Positions 24,503-36,728 of a stretch of 64,000 nucleotides of DNA are shown in pieces. The position numbers and the translations under genes were made by a program. The DNA comes from Osedax fenrisi (lineage: Eukaryota > Annelida > Polychaeta > Sabellida > Siboglinidae), in assembly GCA_964019155.1 (NCBI GenBank), contig OZ025243.1, positions 4,057,859 to 4,121,858 of the forward strand, written 5' to 3'. The number at the start of each line of letters is the position of its first letter. Within the stretch, counting starts at the first letter, position 1. The notes beneath the pieces were generated by a model. That model saw nothing but the letters and a program-made list of their open reading frames with translations, was not told the DNA's origin and searched no databases.

Positions 24503-24565
24503 CTTATTTTCTTTATCTAATATGCCTATGGACCTAACGCATAATGCCAGTATCTGTTGAGTTTC
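24503..24565 (-). CDS. Gene A, 21-codon exon
   Basis: Acceptor gatctcttaacag and consensus donor AAG|GTAAGC, both phase 0. Reads ETQQILALCVRSIGIL then DKENK; Leu/Ile spacing fits a coiled coil. Flanking introns are 402 and 112 bp. Confidence 0.8.
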
Positions 24566-24870
24566 CTGTTAAGAGATCATGATATTATGTAATGTTTCAC
24601 ACGATTGTTATATGACTGGTTACATTATTAATAATTATAAATAATTATACTATCATATAGTATAATTAATATAATAATTAATTAATATAATTACGTTGAC
24701 GTACTCATGTATTCAATAATATACGATAAATGTATAGGTCAATTGGATAGGATTCCCTTAATAAGAGGCCGGATAGATTGTAATCATAATTATGAATACA
24801 TATAAAAACATATAAAATGTATATATCATATATACATATATATATATAATATCTATATATATATATAATA

Positions 24871-24908
<38 letters not shown>

Positions 24909-24967
24909 TATGTGTGTGTGTAAATGTATGTATATTATCGTATTATTCATTTACATAATAATGAAAC

Positions 24968-25030
24968 CTGAAGCTGTTTCTCAGAACTTTTTTGTTTAAG
25001 TATAGATATTGAATTTTCATCTTTTAATAA
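24968..25030 (-). CDS. Gene A, 21-codon exon
   Basis: Acceptor from a GT-rich tract (acacacag), donor CAG|GTTTCA, phase 0 at both ends. Reads LLKDENSISILKQKSSEKQL plus Q. Hydrophilic and helix-prone. Confidence 0.68.
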
Positions 25031-25031
25031 C

Positions 25032-25062
<31 letters not shown>

Positions 25063-25374
25063 GATGATTATGGAGATTTAATAGTCTACTATTGGCATTA
25101 CTAAACAAAAGTAATGTATATATATGCACAAATGGTAAGGTTTCATTCCAGAACTTTTCTGATAAACTGAAGTTATGACATGGGCCAATAGTTCATTATT
25201 ATCTTATTATCGAGGGGTATCGAGTATCAAGTATCAAGTTTTGAGTATCGAGTATCGAGGGGTATTCTTCTATAATTGGGGCGATGTGGTATACCACATA
25301 TATGTTTGAACGAAGTTAGAAATATTCCTTCATATAAGTAAAGATAGATAATATCATGTAGATAAGAAACTAGG

Positions 25375-25427
<53 letters not shown>

Positions 25428-25494
25428 CGTGTAGTACAAATACACTGTGTACACATATATTATCATATTATTCCAATACGTATTAATGAATAAC

Positions 25495-25557
25495 CCTCTT
25501 TTCCTTGGTAGAACTGTCTAGTTGTATCCTGTACATCTCTAGGTCATAAGCCATTGC
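25495..25557 (-). CDS. Gene A, 21-codon exon
   Basis: Acceptor cacatatacag, donor AGG|GTTATT, phase 0 at both ends. Reads AMAYDLEMYRIQLDSSTKEK plus R, with hydrophobic residues at heptad spacing (M2, L6, Y9, L13). A 939-bp intron containing the second MITE separates it from the exon upstream. Confidence 0.72.
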
Positions 25558-25632
25558 CTGTATATGTGTATTTACAACATTTATATTACAACTACATATA
25601 CATAAATATAATGTGTATATTAAAGTATACTA

Positions 25633-25678
<46 letters not shown>

Positions 25679-25689
25679 ATATATACATA

Positions 25690-26218
25690 CAGTAGAATTT
25701 CGGTAACTCAACATGCCGATAACTCAACATTGTCGATAACTCAACATCCAAAAAATATTTGGTTGGATTCGTATCTTTTACATGTTAACAAAAACACTAT
25801 TACTCAACAAATATAACTCAACATACATATAACTCAACATCGTTTTTATAATCCTAGCCTATACATTACATGTAAATATACATTCGATAACTCAACATTT
25901 ATGAAAAATCAAAATATCACAAACATATGTTGTTGGATTCATATCTTTTGCATATATATTTATACATATCTACATTGCTCAACAATATAATTCAACATAC
26001 ATTATTCAACATGGTTTTATTTAATAATATATGGATATAAATATATAAACGTAAAAATACAATTACAATTATTATATTATCATACGAGTACTATTTTGAA
26101 TACATTTATGTGAACAAAACATTAATTAAGTCATTAATGTATACATCCGGTAACTCAACATACTCGCTAACTCAACATGTAAACTCTGTCCCGTCAATGT
26201 TGAGTTATCGATCTTTGA

Positions 26219-26221
<3 letters not shown>
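25690..26221. mobile_element. pogo/Tigger-like MITE, copy 2
   Basis: 532 bp, clearly the same family as the copy at 8.6 kb (they share TATCACAAACATATGTTGTT and the 11-mer TAACTCAACAT array). The left end reads CAGTAGAATTTCGGTAACTC; the right end, reverse-complemented, reads CATTCAAAGATCGATAACTC. TA flanks both ends (25,688-25,689 and 26,222-26,223), consistent with a TA target duplication. It lies in an intron of gene A. Confidence 0.8.
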
Positions 26222-26267
<46 letters not shown>

Positions 26268-26393
26268 ATTATATTTATCTATAATAACCTAATATACCTA
26301 ATTAACCAAATAATTATCATTTAAAATGTTTTAAAAAAATTACAAATTCATATTTTTATACCTTACATTATATTGTATTAAAATAACATTAAT

Positions 26394-26461
<68 letters not shown>

Positions 26462-26496
26462 TGTGTGTATTATATATTAGTATTACAAAGTATTAC

Positions 26497-26568
26497 CCTC
26501 ATGTCTTCTCGTATTTTTTTCATAATACATTTTTTCTCTAATTGTTTTGTATCTTGTTCTTCTTTTTC
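26497..26568 (-). CDS. Gene A, 24-codon exon
   Basis: Acceptor acattattacag, donor AGG|GTAATA, phase 0 at both ends. Reads EKEEQDTKQLEKKCIMKKIR then EDMR. Highly charged and helix-forming. Confidence 0.75.
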
Positions 26569-26903
26569 CTGTAATAATGTATATAATGTTTACATAGGTT
26601 TAGTAACGATTATTGTATTATCAAATCTATGCGATACCAGGCTAGTATAGGTAATACTGATTATCGTAATAATCTCCCCTTTATTAATATGATAAGATTC
26701 ATTATAAAAAAATATTAATATAGTTATAATATACTATTTATATAAATATATATATAGCCTATATGATATAGGTATACCTATGGGTATACCTATACTATTT
26801 AACGGTATTCTATATTTAATTACTATTTATATTCATATTAATATATATTTTACTATACATATATATATTTAATTCTTTTAATATATACTATTATATAATA
26901 TAC

Positions 26904-26993
26904 CTTCCTGAAAATTCTCATTTGATTAATGATATCAGTTATTACCATATTCAGGTTTTCAGTTTCCTTTGATACTTTTCTTACTTCATACGC
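26904..26993 (-). CDS. Gene A, 30-codon exon
   Basis: Acceptor cattattatag, donor AAG|GTATAT, phase 0 at both ends. Starts AYEVRKVSKETENLNMVITD and ends INQMRIFRK. V4, V7, L14, I21, M25 and F28 follow a heptad-like spacing, the clearest coiled-coil signal in the set. Confidence 0.78.
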
Positions 26994-27185
26994 CTATAAT
27001 AATGTATATTATTATTATTAATTGTATATTAATAATAATCTGTTATATTACATTTATAAGTAATATGTTACTATTTAAACCCATGTGAAAATATACTTTA
27101 TTTAATTATGTCAATATATATATATATATATATATATATTTGATTGTTATACTACATTATAGTGTTGGTAAAATTCATAATTTAC

Positions 27186-27248
27186 CTTCCTATCTTCTTT
27201 AATCTTTTTCTTTTCCGATTTCATTAACTCAACTTTATCTTTTAATAC
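27186..27248 (-). CDS. Gene A, most 5' exon identified, 21 codons
   Basis: Acceptor cattattatag, donor AAG|GTAAAT, phase 0 at both ends. Starts VLKDKVELMKSEKKKIK and ends EDRK. It is preceded by an acceptor, so the gene must continue upstream. The DNA there is the Helitron array from 27,441, so missing 5' exons would lie beyond 39 kb or outside the window. Confidence 0.78.
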
Positions 27249-27440
27249 CTATAATAATGTATAACATATGTATATATATATATATGTGTATATATATATA
27301 ATATTACTATTAAGTACTCACTTACTAGTTATATATATAAGTGTATATTATATTAATTATATTAATTATAATAATTATAATACCAATTAATATAACCACT
27401 ATTATTATAATGTGTTTAATTACTTATTTATATATATATA

Positions 27441-30339
27441 CTAGCCGTACCCGACCCGGCGTTGCTCGGTTTTTATTATTTTCCTATCTATTATTTATTA
27501 ATTATAGCTGTTCCTAATTCTGCATTGCTAAATATTTGTATTTAATTTTTACCTTAACTATTTTTTATATACAATAAAATAAATGTTAGCTGACATACAA
27601 ACAAATGTAGAAAAATATTTTAATATTTAAAAAATTAGTGGAAAAATATATTAAAGAATACAACAAATATTTAAAATATTACAAAATATGTTTTAAAAAA
27701 ATGTCTAAAACCCAAACCATCCCGACCCGCCGTCTCTAGGTTTTTGATTGTTTTCATATCTATTATTTATTAATTATAACTATTCTTGATTTTAAATTGC
27801 TTGGCATGCCGTTCTTAACCCAGTTCTATTACATTTAACATCTTCCCAACATAAATCTTTCTCCATCCATGCTCCAAAAATCTGGAATGATCTACCTCAC
27901 CATATCCGATCAATTGACTCAACTGTAACATTCAAATCAAAGCTCAAAACATACCTTTTTGCCCAATAATATATTGAAAGCACGTCCGAAAACTTCAATA
28001 AAGAAGTTGATGGAAGTGCCTAAACCAATTAGGTAACAGGTAACAGGTAACCCGACGTTGCTCGGTTTTTGATTATTTTCCTATAAATTATTAATTATAG
28101 CTATTCCTAATTATGTATAGCTAATATTTAATTTTGTTTCTAACTAATATTTAATAATTAGATATAACGCTATAGCGTATATATATAGCGTTGTTCGTTT
28201 TTAAGATTTATTCGTAAAATATTTTTTAAAAATACAAAAAATAATTTGAAATATTATAAAATATATTTTAAAAAGTGTCTACAACTATTTTGTTAAATAT
28301 AAAAAATATTTCAACATATTAGTATCCATACCCGAACCGGCGTTGCTAAGTTTTTGATTGTTTGCCTATTTATTTTTATTAATTATAGGCTATAATTTAT
28401 AGCTATTCATGATTATGATAAAATATTTAATTGCAAAAAAATACAACAAATATTTAAAATATTACAAAAAATGTCGAAAACTCAAATCTAAACCCAAACC
28501 CAAACAGAGCCCGAACCGACATTTAACGGTTTTTGATTGTTTGCCTATTTAATATTTATTAATTATAATTTATAATAAAAGGAATATATCTATAGAGATA
28601 TTCCTGATTCTACATTTCTAGTATATACAATTAAATAAAGTTTATCTAAAATACAAACAAATGTAGAAACATATTTATTTTAATATTTAAAAAATTAGTG
28701 AAAAAATATTTAAAAAATACAACAAATATTTAAAATATTCCAAAATATGTTGAAAACCTAAACCCAAACCGTTCCAAATCGACGTTGCTTAGTTTTTTAT
28801 TATTTGCATATCTATAATTTATTAATTATAACTATTTATGATATGGAATTGCTTGCCGTACCCAACCCGACGTTGCTCGGTTTTTTATTATTTGCCTATC
28901 AATTATTAATGTTAGTTATTCCTAATTACGCATAGCTAATCTTTAATTTTGTTTCTAATTAATATTTAATAATTCTAACTGTATCCGATGTAGATCTAGC
29001 GTTGTTATTTTTAAGATTTATTCATAAAATATTTTTAAAAATAGAAAAAATAATTTAAAATATTATAAAATATATTTTAAAAAAGTGTCAACAAATATTT
29101 TTTTAAATATAAAAAATATTTCAATATATTAGTAACCTAGGCTAGTATACCAGGCTTTGCTAGGTTTTTGATTGTTTGACTATTTATTATTATTAATTAT
29201 AGCTATTCCTGATTATGCTAAAATATATAATTGCTAAAAAATACAACAAATATTTAAAATATTACAAAATATGTTTTAAAAAAATGTCGAAAACTCAAAC
29301 CTAAATCCAAATCCAAACAGTACTCGACTCGACATTTATCGGTTTTTGATTGTTTGCCTATTTATTATTTATTAATTAGAGCTATTCCTGATCCTACATT
29401 TCTAGTATATACAATTAAATAAAATTAAACATATGTAGAAACATATTTTTTTTAATATTTAAAAAATTAGATAAAAAATATTTCAAAAAATACAACAGAT
29501 ATTTCAAATATTCCAAAATATGTTGAAAACCTAAACAGTTCCAAATCGGCGTTGCTCGGTTTTTTATTATTTGCCTATCTATCATTTAATAATTATAACT
29601 ATTCCTGATTTGGAATTTCTTGACGTACCCAACTTTGCTTTACTCGTTGTTTGATAGCTTACCATAATAGATAATTATTTATTATTTATGGATATTCATG
29701 ATTCTGCTTTTCATATACAATAACATAAATTGTTGCTAAAATTCAAACAAATTTATACAAATATTAATATTTCAAAAATTAGGGAAAAATATTTCAAAAA
29801 TATTTCAAATAATATTTAAAAAAATACAACACATATTTCCAATATTACAAAATATTACTTAATAAATATCGAAAACCCAAACCGCACCCTGCGTTGATCG
29901 ATTTTTGATTGTTTGCCTATCTATTATTTATTAATTATAGCTATTCCTGATTCTGTATTCCTAGTATACAACAAATATTTCCAAATATTACAAAATATAT
30001 TTTATAAATGTTCTACAAATATTTTAAAAAGTATAATATTTATATATTATAATATTTATATATTTATTATATAATTATAATATTTTAATTATATCTTAAA
30101 ATAATAATATTTCAACGAATAGTTGAAAAATATAAAAAAAAATATTTCAAATAAAATTTTTTAAAATACAAAAAATATAAATAATATTACAAAATATATT
30201 TTTAAAAAATTTCAAAAAAATGTTTAAAAATATTTCAAAAAATTTCAAAAATATTTCAAAAAATGTCAAAAATATTTCAAAAATATTTCAACAAATTTCA
30301 AAAATTTCCAAAAATTACAAAAAAAAAATCAAAAAAAAT
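27441..30339 (-). mobile_element. Helitron-like repeat unit, copy 1 (5'-truncated)
   Basis: On the minus strand the unit ends GGGTACGGCTAG followed by T, preceded by a hairpin CCGAGCAACGCCGGGTCGG: the hairpin plus CTRR and A/T insertion rule of Helitron 3' ends. The interior is about a dozen degenerate sub-repeats, each with a variant of that hairpin plus the AT block CTATTATTTATTAATTATAG. It is cut off at its 5' side by the 3' end of copy 2. No transposase reading frame; non-autonomous. Confidence 0.65.
27830..28052 (+). pseudogene. LINE C-terminal fragment nested in the Helitron array
   Basis: Plus strand reads KSFSIHAPKIWNDLPHHIRS, then STVTFKSKLKTYLFAQ and a stop: the extreme C-terminus typical of jockey/CR1-like reverse transcriptases (WNDLP...FKSKLKTYL). 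A short 3' UTR follows and ends in three AGGTAAC units, a typical short-repeat LINE tail. It is a very short 5'-truncated insertion. Confidence 0.7.
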
Positions 30340-33084
30340 TTAGCCGTACCCGACCAGGCGTTGCTCGGTTTTGATTATTTTCCTATCTATTATTTATTAA
30401 TTATAGCTGTTCCTAATTCTGCATTGCTAAATATTTATATTTAATTTAAATTAATTTAAAATTTAGGAAAAAATGTTCCTAACTATTATTTATATACAAT
30501 AAAATAAATGTGAGCTGACATACAAACAAATGTAGAAAAATATTTTAATATTTAAAAAATTAGTAGAAAAATGTTTCAAAAAATATATTAAAAATACAAA
30601 AAATATTTCAAATATTACAAAATATGTTTTAAAAAAATGTCTAAAACCAAAACTCAAACCATTCCGACCCGCCGTTGTTAGTTTTTGATTGTTTTCCTAT
30701 CTATTATTTATTAATTATAACTATTCCTGATTTTAAATTGCTTCCCGTACTCAACCCGACGTTGCTCGGTTTTTGATTATTTTCCTATAAATTATTAATT
30801 ATAATTATAGCTATTCCTGATTATGCTCAAATATATTATTGCAAAAAAATACATTACAATATTTAAAATATTACAAAATATGTTTTAAAAAAATGCTGAA
30901 AATTAAAACATAAACCCAAATCGTACACGACCCGAAATTTTTTTGTTTGCCTATTTATTATTTATTAATTAGAAATATTCCTGATTCGACATCTCAAGTA
31001 TATACAATTAAATAAAGTTTATCTAAAATACAAACAAATGTAGAAATATATTTTGTTAATATTTCAAAAATTAGTGAAAAAATATTTCAAAAAATATATT
31101 AAAAAATGCAACAAATATTTCAAATATTACAAAATATGTTGAAAACCCAAACCCAAACGTTGCTTGGTTTTTTATTATGTGCCTATCTATCATTTAATAA
31201 TTATAACTATTCCTGATTTGGAATTGCTTGTCGTAACTAACCCTGCTTTACTCATTGTTTGATAGTTTGCCTATCTATTATTAATTAATTATGGCTATTC
31301 ATGATTCTGCCTTTCTAGTATAAACAATAACATAAATCTTTGCTAAAATACAAACAAATTTAGACAAATATTAATTTTTAATATCTCAAAAAATATTTCA
31401 AAAGATACAACAAATATTTACAATATTACAAATTATGACTTAAAAAATATCGAAAACCAAACCAAAACCATACCCTGCATTACTCGGTTTTTGATTGTTT
31501 GCCTATCTATTATAATAAATAATAAATAATAAATAATTAATTATTAATTATAGCTATTCATGATTCTGCATTGCTAATATACAACAAATATTACAAAATA
31601 TATGTTTTTTAAATGTTCTAAAAATATAAAAAAAATATAATATTTATATAAATATTATATAATTAAAATCTTTTAATTATATCTTAAAATAACAATATTT
31701 AAACAATTAGTTGAAAAATATATAAAATATAAAAAATAATATTTTTTTAAATATTACAAAATATATTTAAAAAAAATCAATTATAGGCTATAATATATAG
31801 CTATTCATGATTATGCTAAAATATATAATTGCTAAAAAATACAACAAATATTTAAAATATAACAAAAATGTCGAAAACTCAAACCAAAACTCAAACCCAA
31901 ACAGTACCAAACCCGACATTTATCGGTTTTTGATTGTTTACCTTTTTATTATTTATTAATTAGAGCTATTCCTGATTCTATATTTCTAGTATATACAATT
32001 AAATAAAGTTTATCTAAAATACAAAAAAATGTAGAAACATATTTTTTGTAATATTTAAAAATTAGTGCAAAATATTTCAAAAAATACAACAAATATTTAA
32101 AATATTCCAAAATATGTTGAAAACCTAAACCCAAACCGTTCCAAATCGGCGTTGCTCGGTTTTTTATTATTTGCCTATATATCATTTATTATTTATAACT
32201 ATTCCTGATTTGGAATTTCTTGCCGTACCCAACACTGCTTTACTCGTTGTTTAATAGTTTGCCTATCTATTATTTATTAATTATGGCTATTTTTGATTCT
32301 GCCTTTCATATATAATAACATAAATTTGTGCTAAAATCCAAACAAATATAGACAAATATTCCTTTTTAATATCTCAAAAATTATTGGAAAAATATTTCAA
32401 AAATATTTTTCAAAATATAATATAAAAAATACAACAAATATTTCCAAATATTACAAAATATATTTTTTATAAATGTTCTACAAATATTTTAAAAAGTATA
32501 ATATTTATATCTTATAATATTTATATATTTATTATATAATTATAATATTTTAATTATATCTTAAAATAATAATATTTCAAAGATTAGTTGAAAAATATAA
32601 AAAATATTTCAAATAATATTTTTAAAAATATAAAAAATATAAATAATATTACAAAATATATTTTAAAAAAATTTCAAAAAATGTCCACAAAAATGTTTAC
32701 AACTATTTCAAAAAAATGTTTAAAAATATTTCAAAAAAAATGTTTAAAAATATTTCAAAAAATGTCAAAAATATTTCAAAAAATTTCAAAAAAATTACAA
32801 AAACTTCAAAAAAATGTCAAAAATTTTCAAAAAAAATTCAAAAAAAATTCAAAAAAATACTTCGAAAAAATGTAAAAAAAATATTTCAAAAAAGCGACGC
32901 CGAAGATTTTAGATGACAAAAAATCATTTTAATGGCAAAAAGTCAATTTTTCAGGTTTTTCTGGGTTACTCGGTAAAAAATTCAAAAAATTTTCCGGACC
33001 AAGACCATACTGTTGAAAATTAATTAAGATCGGGTATAACATATTTTCGCGACGTACCCCGGTTCTCGAGTTACCTCACCAGAT

Positions 33085-33115
<31 letters not shown>

Positions 33116-33144
33116 ATTAAATAGACTTTCTTTTATATAATAGA
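30340..33144 (-). mobile_element. Helitron-like repeat unit, copy 2 (both ends present)
   Basis: On the minus strand it begins at 33,144 with TCTATTATATAAAAGAAAG, preceded by A, and ends at 30,340 with GGTACGGCTAA (CTRR type). Interior sub-repeats are as in copy 1. Near the 5' end (32,895-33,085) is a unique GC-richer block with TCGCGACGTACCCCGG and CTCGAGTTACCTCACC. Length about 2.8 kb. A low-complexity stretch of CAAAAAATTT repeats at 32,640-32,880 gives Lys/Asn/Phe ORFs that are not genes. Confidence 0.65.
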
Positions 33145-36100
33145 TATGTGTGTGTGTGTGTGTGTATCTGGTGAGGTAACTCGAGAACCGGGGTACGTCG
33201 CGAAAATATGTTATACCCGATCTTAATAAATTTGCAACAGTATGGTCTTGGTCCGGAAAATTTTTTGAATTTTTTACCGCGTACCCCAGAAAAACCTAAA
33301 AAAATGACTTTTTGCCATTAAAATGGTTTTTTGTCATCTAAAATCTTCGGCGTCGCTTTTTTGAAATATTTTTTTTACATTTTTTCGAAGTATTTTTTTG
33401 AAATTTTTTTGAATTTTTTTTTGAAATTTTTTTGAAATTTGTGAAATATTTTAGAAATTTTTTGAAATATTTTTGAAATTTTTTTAAAATATATTTTGTA
33501 ATATCATCTATATTTTTTGTTATATTTTTAAAAATATTTTTTTATATTTTTCAACTAATCGTTATATTATTATTTTAAGATATAATTAAAATATTATAAT
33601 TATATAATAAATATATAAATATTATAAGATATAAATATTATACTTTTTAAAATATTTGTAGAACATTTATAAAAAATATTTTTGTTATATTTGGAAATAT
33701 TTATTATATACTAGCAGAAATACTACCAGAATCAGGAATAGCTATAATTAATAAATAATAGATAGGCAACAACAATCAAAAATCAAAAATCGAACAACGA
33801 AGTGTGCGGTTTGGGTTTTCGAAATTTGTTAAGTAATATTTTGTAATATTGGAAATATGTGTTGTATTTTTTTTAATATTTTTTTAAATATTTTTGAAAT
33901 ATTTTTCCACTAATTTTTGAGATATTAAAAACGAATATTTGTCTAAATTTGTTTGAATTTTTTTTATGGAAAATGTATGTTATTGTATATGAAAAGCAGA
34001 ATCATATAGCCATAATTAATAAATTATAGATAGGCAAACTATCAAACAACGAGTAAAGCAGAGTTGGGTACTGTAAGAAATTCCAAATCAGGAATATTTA
34101 TAATTAATAAATGATAGATAGGCAAATAATAAAAAACTAAGCAACGCCGATTTGGAACGGTTTGGGTTTAGGTTTTCAACATATTTTGGAATATTTTAAA
34201 TATTTGTTGTATTTTTTAATATATTTTTTAAAATATGTGTCACTAATTTTTTAAATATTAAAACAAATATGTTTCTACATTAGTTTGTATTTTTATTATT
34301 TTAGATAAACATTATTTAATTAATTAATATACAATTGTATATACTATTTTTACATTTTTTATATTTTTACATTTTTACAATTGTATATACTATAAATTTA
34401 GAATCATGAATAGCTCTAATTATTAAATAATAAATAGGCAAACAATCAAAAACCTATAAATGTCGGTACGGTTTGGGTTTAGGTTTGAGTTTTCGACAAT
34501 TTTTTAAAACATATTTTGTAATATTTGAAATATTTGTTGTTTTTTTATTATTTAATATTTTTCCACTAATTTTTTAAATATTAAAATTGTCTACATTTTT
34601 TTGTATGTCAGCTAACATTTATTTTATTTTATATATAGCAATTAAGTATCAGGAATAGCTATAAGTAATAAATAATAGATAGGAAAATAATCAAAACCGA
34701 GAAATGCCGGCCATGGAAAGTCAGCACAAATTTATGTTATTATATATGAAAGGCAGAATCATTGATAGCCATAATTAATAAATAATAGATATAATAGAAA
34801 ACTATCAAACAACGAGTAAAGCAGAGTAGGGTACGGCAAGAAATTCCAAATCAGGAATAGTTATAATAAATAAATGATAGATAGATAAATAAGAAAAAAC
34901 CGATCAACGCCGATTTGGAACGGTTTGGGTTTAGGTTTTCAACATATTTTGGAATATTTTAAATTATTTATTGTATTTTTTGAAATATTTTGCACTAATT
35001 TTAAAATTTAAAAAAAAATATGTTTCTACATTTGTTTGTATTTTAGATAAACTTTATTTAATTGTATATACTAGAAATATAGAATCTTGAATAGCTCTAA
35101 TTAATAAATAATAAATAGGCAAACAATCAAAAACCGATAAATGTCGGGTCTGGTACTGTTTGGGTTTGGGTTTAGGTTTGAGTTTTCGACATTTTTTTAA
35201 AACATATTTTGTAATATTTTAAATATTTGTTGTATTTTTTAGCAATAATATATTTTAGTATAATCAGGAATAGCTATAATTAATAAAAATAAATATGCAA
35301 ACAATCAAAAACCTAGCAACGCCGGATCGGGTACGGCTACTATTATGTTGAAATATTTGTAATAGCTATAATTAATAATTTATAGGTAAATAATCAAAAA
35401 CTGAGAAAAGTCGGGATGGGTACGGCAAGCAATTTAAAATCAGGAATAGTTATAATTAATAAATAATAGATAGGAAAACAATCAAAAACCTAGCAACGCC
35501 GTGTAAGGACGGTTTTGGTTTTAGAAATGTTTTTAAAACATATTTTTTAATATTTGAAATATTTGTTGTCTTTTTTAATATATTTTTTGAAATATTTTTC
35601 CATTATTTTTTAAATATTAAAATATTTGTTTACATTAGTTTGTATGTCAGCTAACATTTATTTTATTGTATATAAATAATAGTTAGGAAAAAATTAAATA
35701 TAAATATTTAGCAATGCAGAATTAGTAATAGCTATAATTAATAAATGATAATTGGCAAACAATCAACAACCGATAAATGTCGGGTCTGGTACTGTCTGGG
35801 TTTGAGGTTAGGTTTGAGTTTTCGACATTTTTTTAAAACATATTTTTTAATATTTTAAATATTTGTTGTATTTTTTAGCAATAATATATTTGAGTATAAT
35901 CAGGAATAGCTATAATTAATAAAAATAAATATGCAAACAATCAAAAACCTAGCAACGCCAGTTCAGGTAGGGTTTGGGTTTAGGTTTGGGTTTTCGGCAT
36001 CTTTTTAAAACATATTTTGTAATATTCTAATTATTTATTGTATTTTTTAATATATTTTTTGAAATATTTTTCTACTAATTTTTTAAATATTAAAATATTT

Positions 36101-36228
36101 TCTATATTTGTTTGTATTTTAGCTAACATTTGTTTTATAGCAATACAGAATCAGGAATAGCTATAATTAATAAATAATAGATAATAGGATAATCAAAAAC
36201 CGAGCAACGCCGGGTCGGGTACGGCTAG
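33145..36228 (+). mobile_element. Helitron-like repeat unit, copy 3 (inverted)
   Basis: The reverse-orientation partner of copies 1 and 2. The GC-richer block recurs inverted at about 33,165-33,355, and the plus strand ends ACCGAGCAACGCCGGGTCGG then GTACGGCTAG followed by T. It lacks its own TCTATTATATAAAAG start; at the centre it shares the (GT)n/(TA)n spacer with copy 2. Together the copies form a palindrome centred near 33,125. Confidence 0.65.
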
Positions 36229-36728
36229 TATATATATATAATTAAATAGACTTTCTTTTATATAATAGACTAGCTGGCTTCGCCCCGGTGTTGCCCGGGT
36301 ATTATATGTGTTGTACCCGTGGGATCGTTATCAACGTAGATGTAAACAAAGATTTAATTCGTGAAAACAATTTATTTATTTATAACAAAGCACTTAAATT
36401 TATTTTTTTATTGAAAAATTTAAAATTTCTTCGTTAAATATATCGAAAACGTAAACGTTATCACCGTTTATTGCCATTTACGAATGCATTAATTATGGTA
36501 AAGTGAATATAATTACATTTTTACGAAACACCTCACATTCGCATACATTTCATGTGTGAAACATTTTTTTCTAAAATCAAAAGATTTCCCGATATCTAGC
36601 TGGCTACGGCCCGGCGTTTCCCGGGTATTATACTTGTAGTGGGACATGATAGTGTCAGAAATGTTGCCCTGCCTATTTATATGAATATATCAATATTTGA
36701 ATGACATTATAATTATTACGAATTTTAT

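Noticed and set aside
25137..25200. Additional gene A exon near KVLEW/KSSGMK-like sequence
   Set aside because: It shares CAGAAAAGTTCTG with the exon at 24,968-25,030, but there is no in-phase acceptor and donor; possibly a decayed duplicate.
32588..32916. Lys/Asn/Phe-rich ORFs
   Set aside because: Translation of the CAAAAAATTT low-complexity part of the Helitron units.
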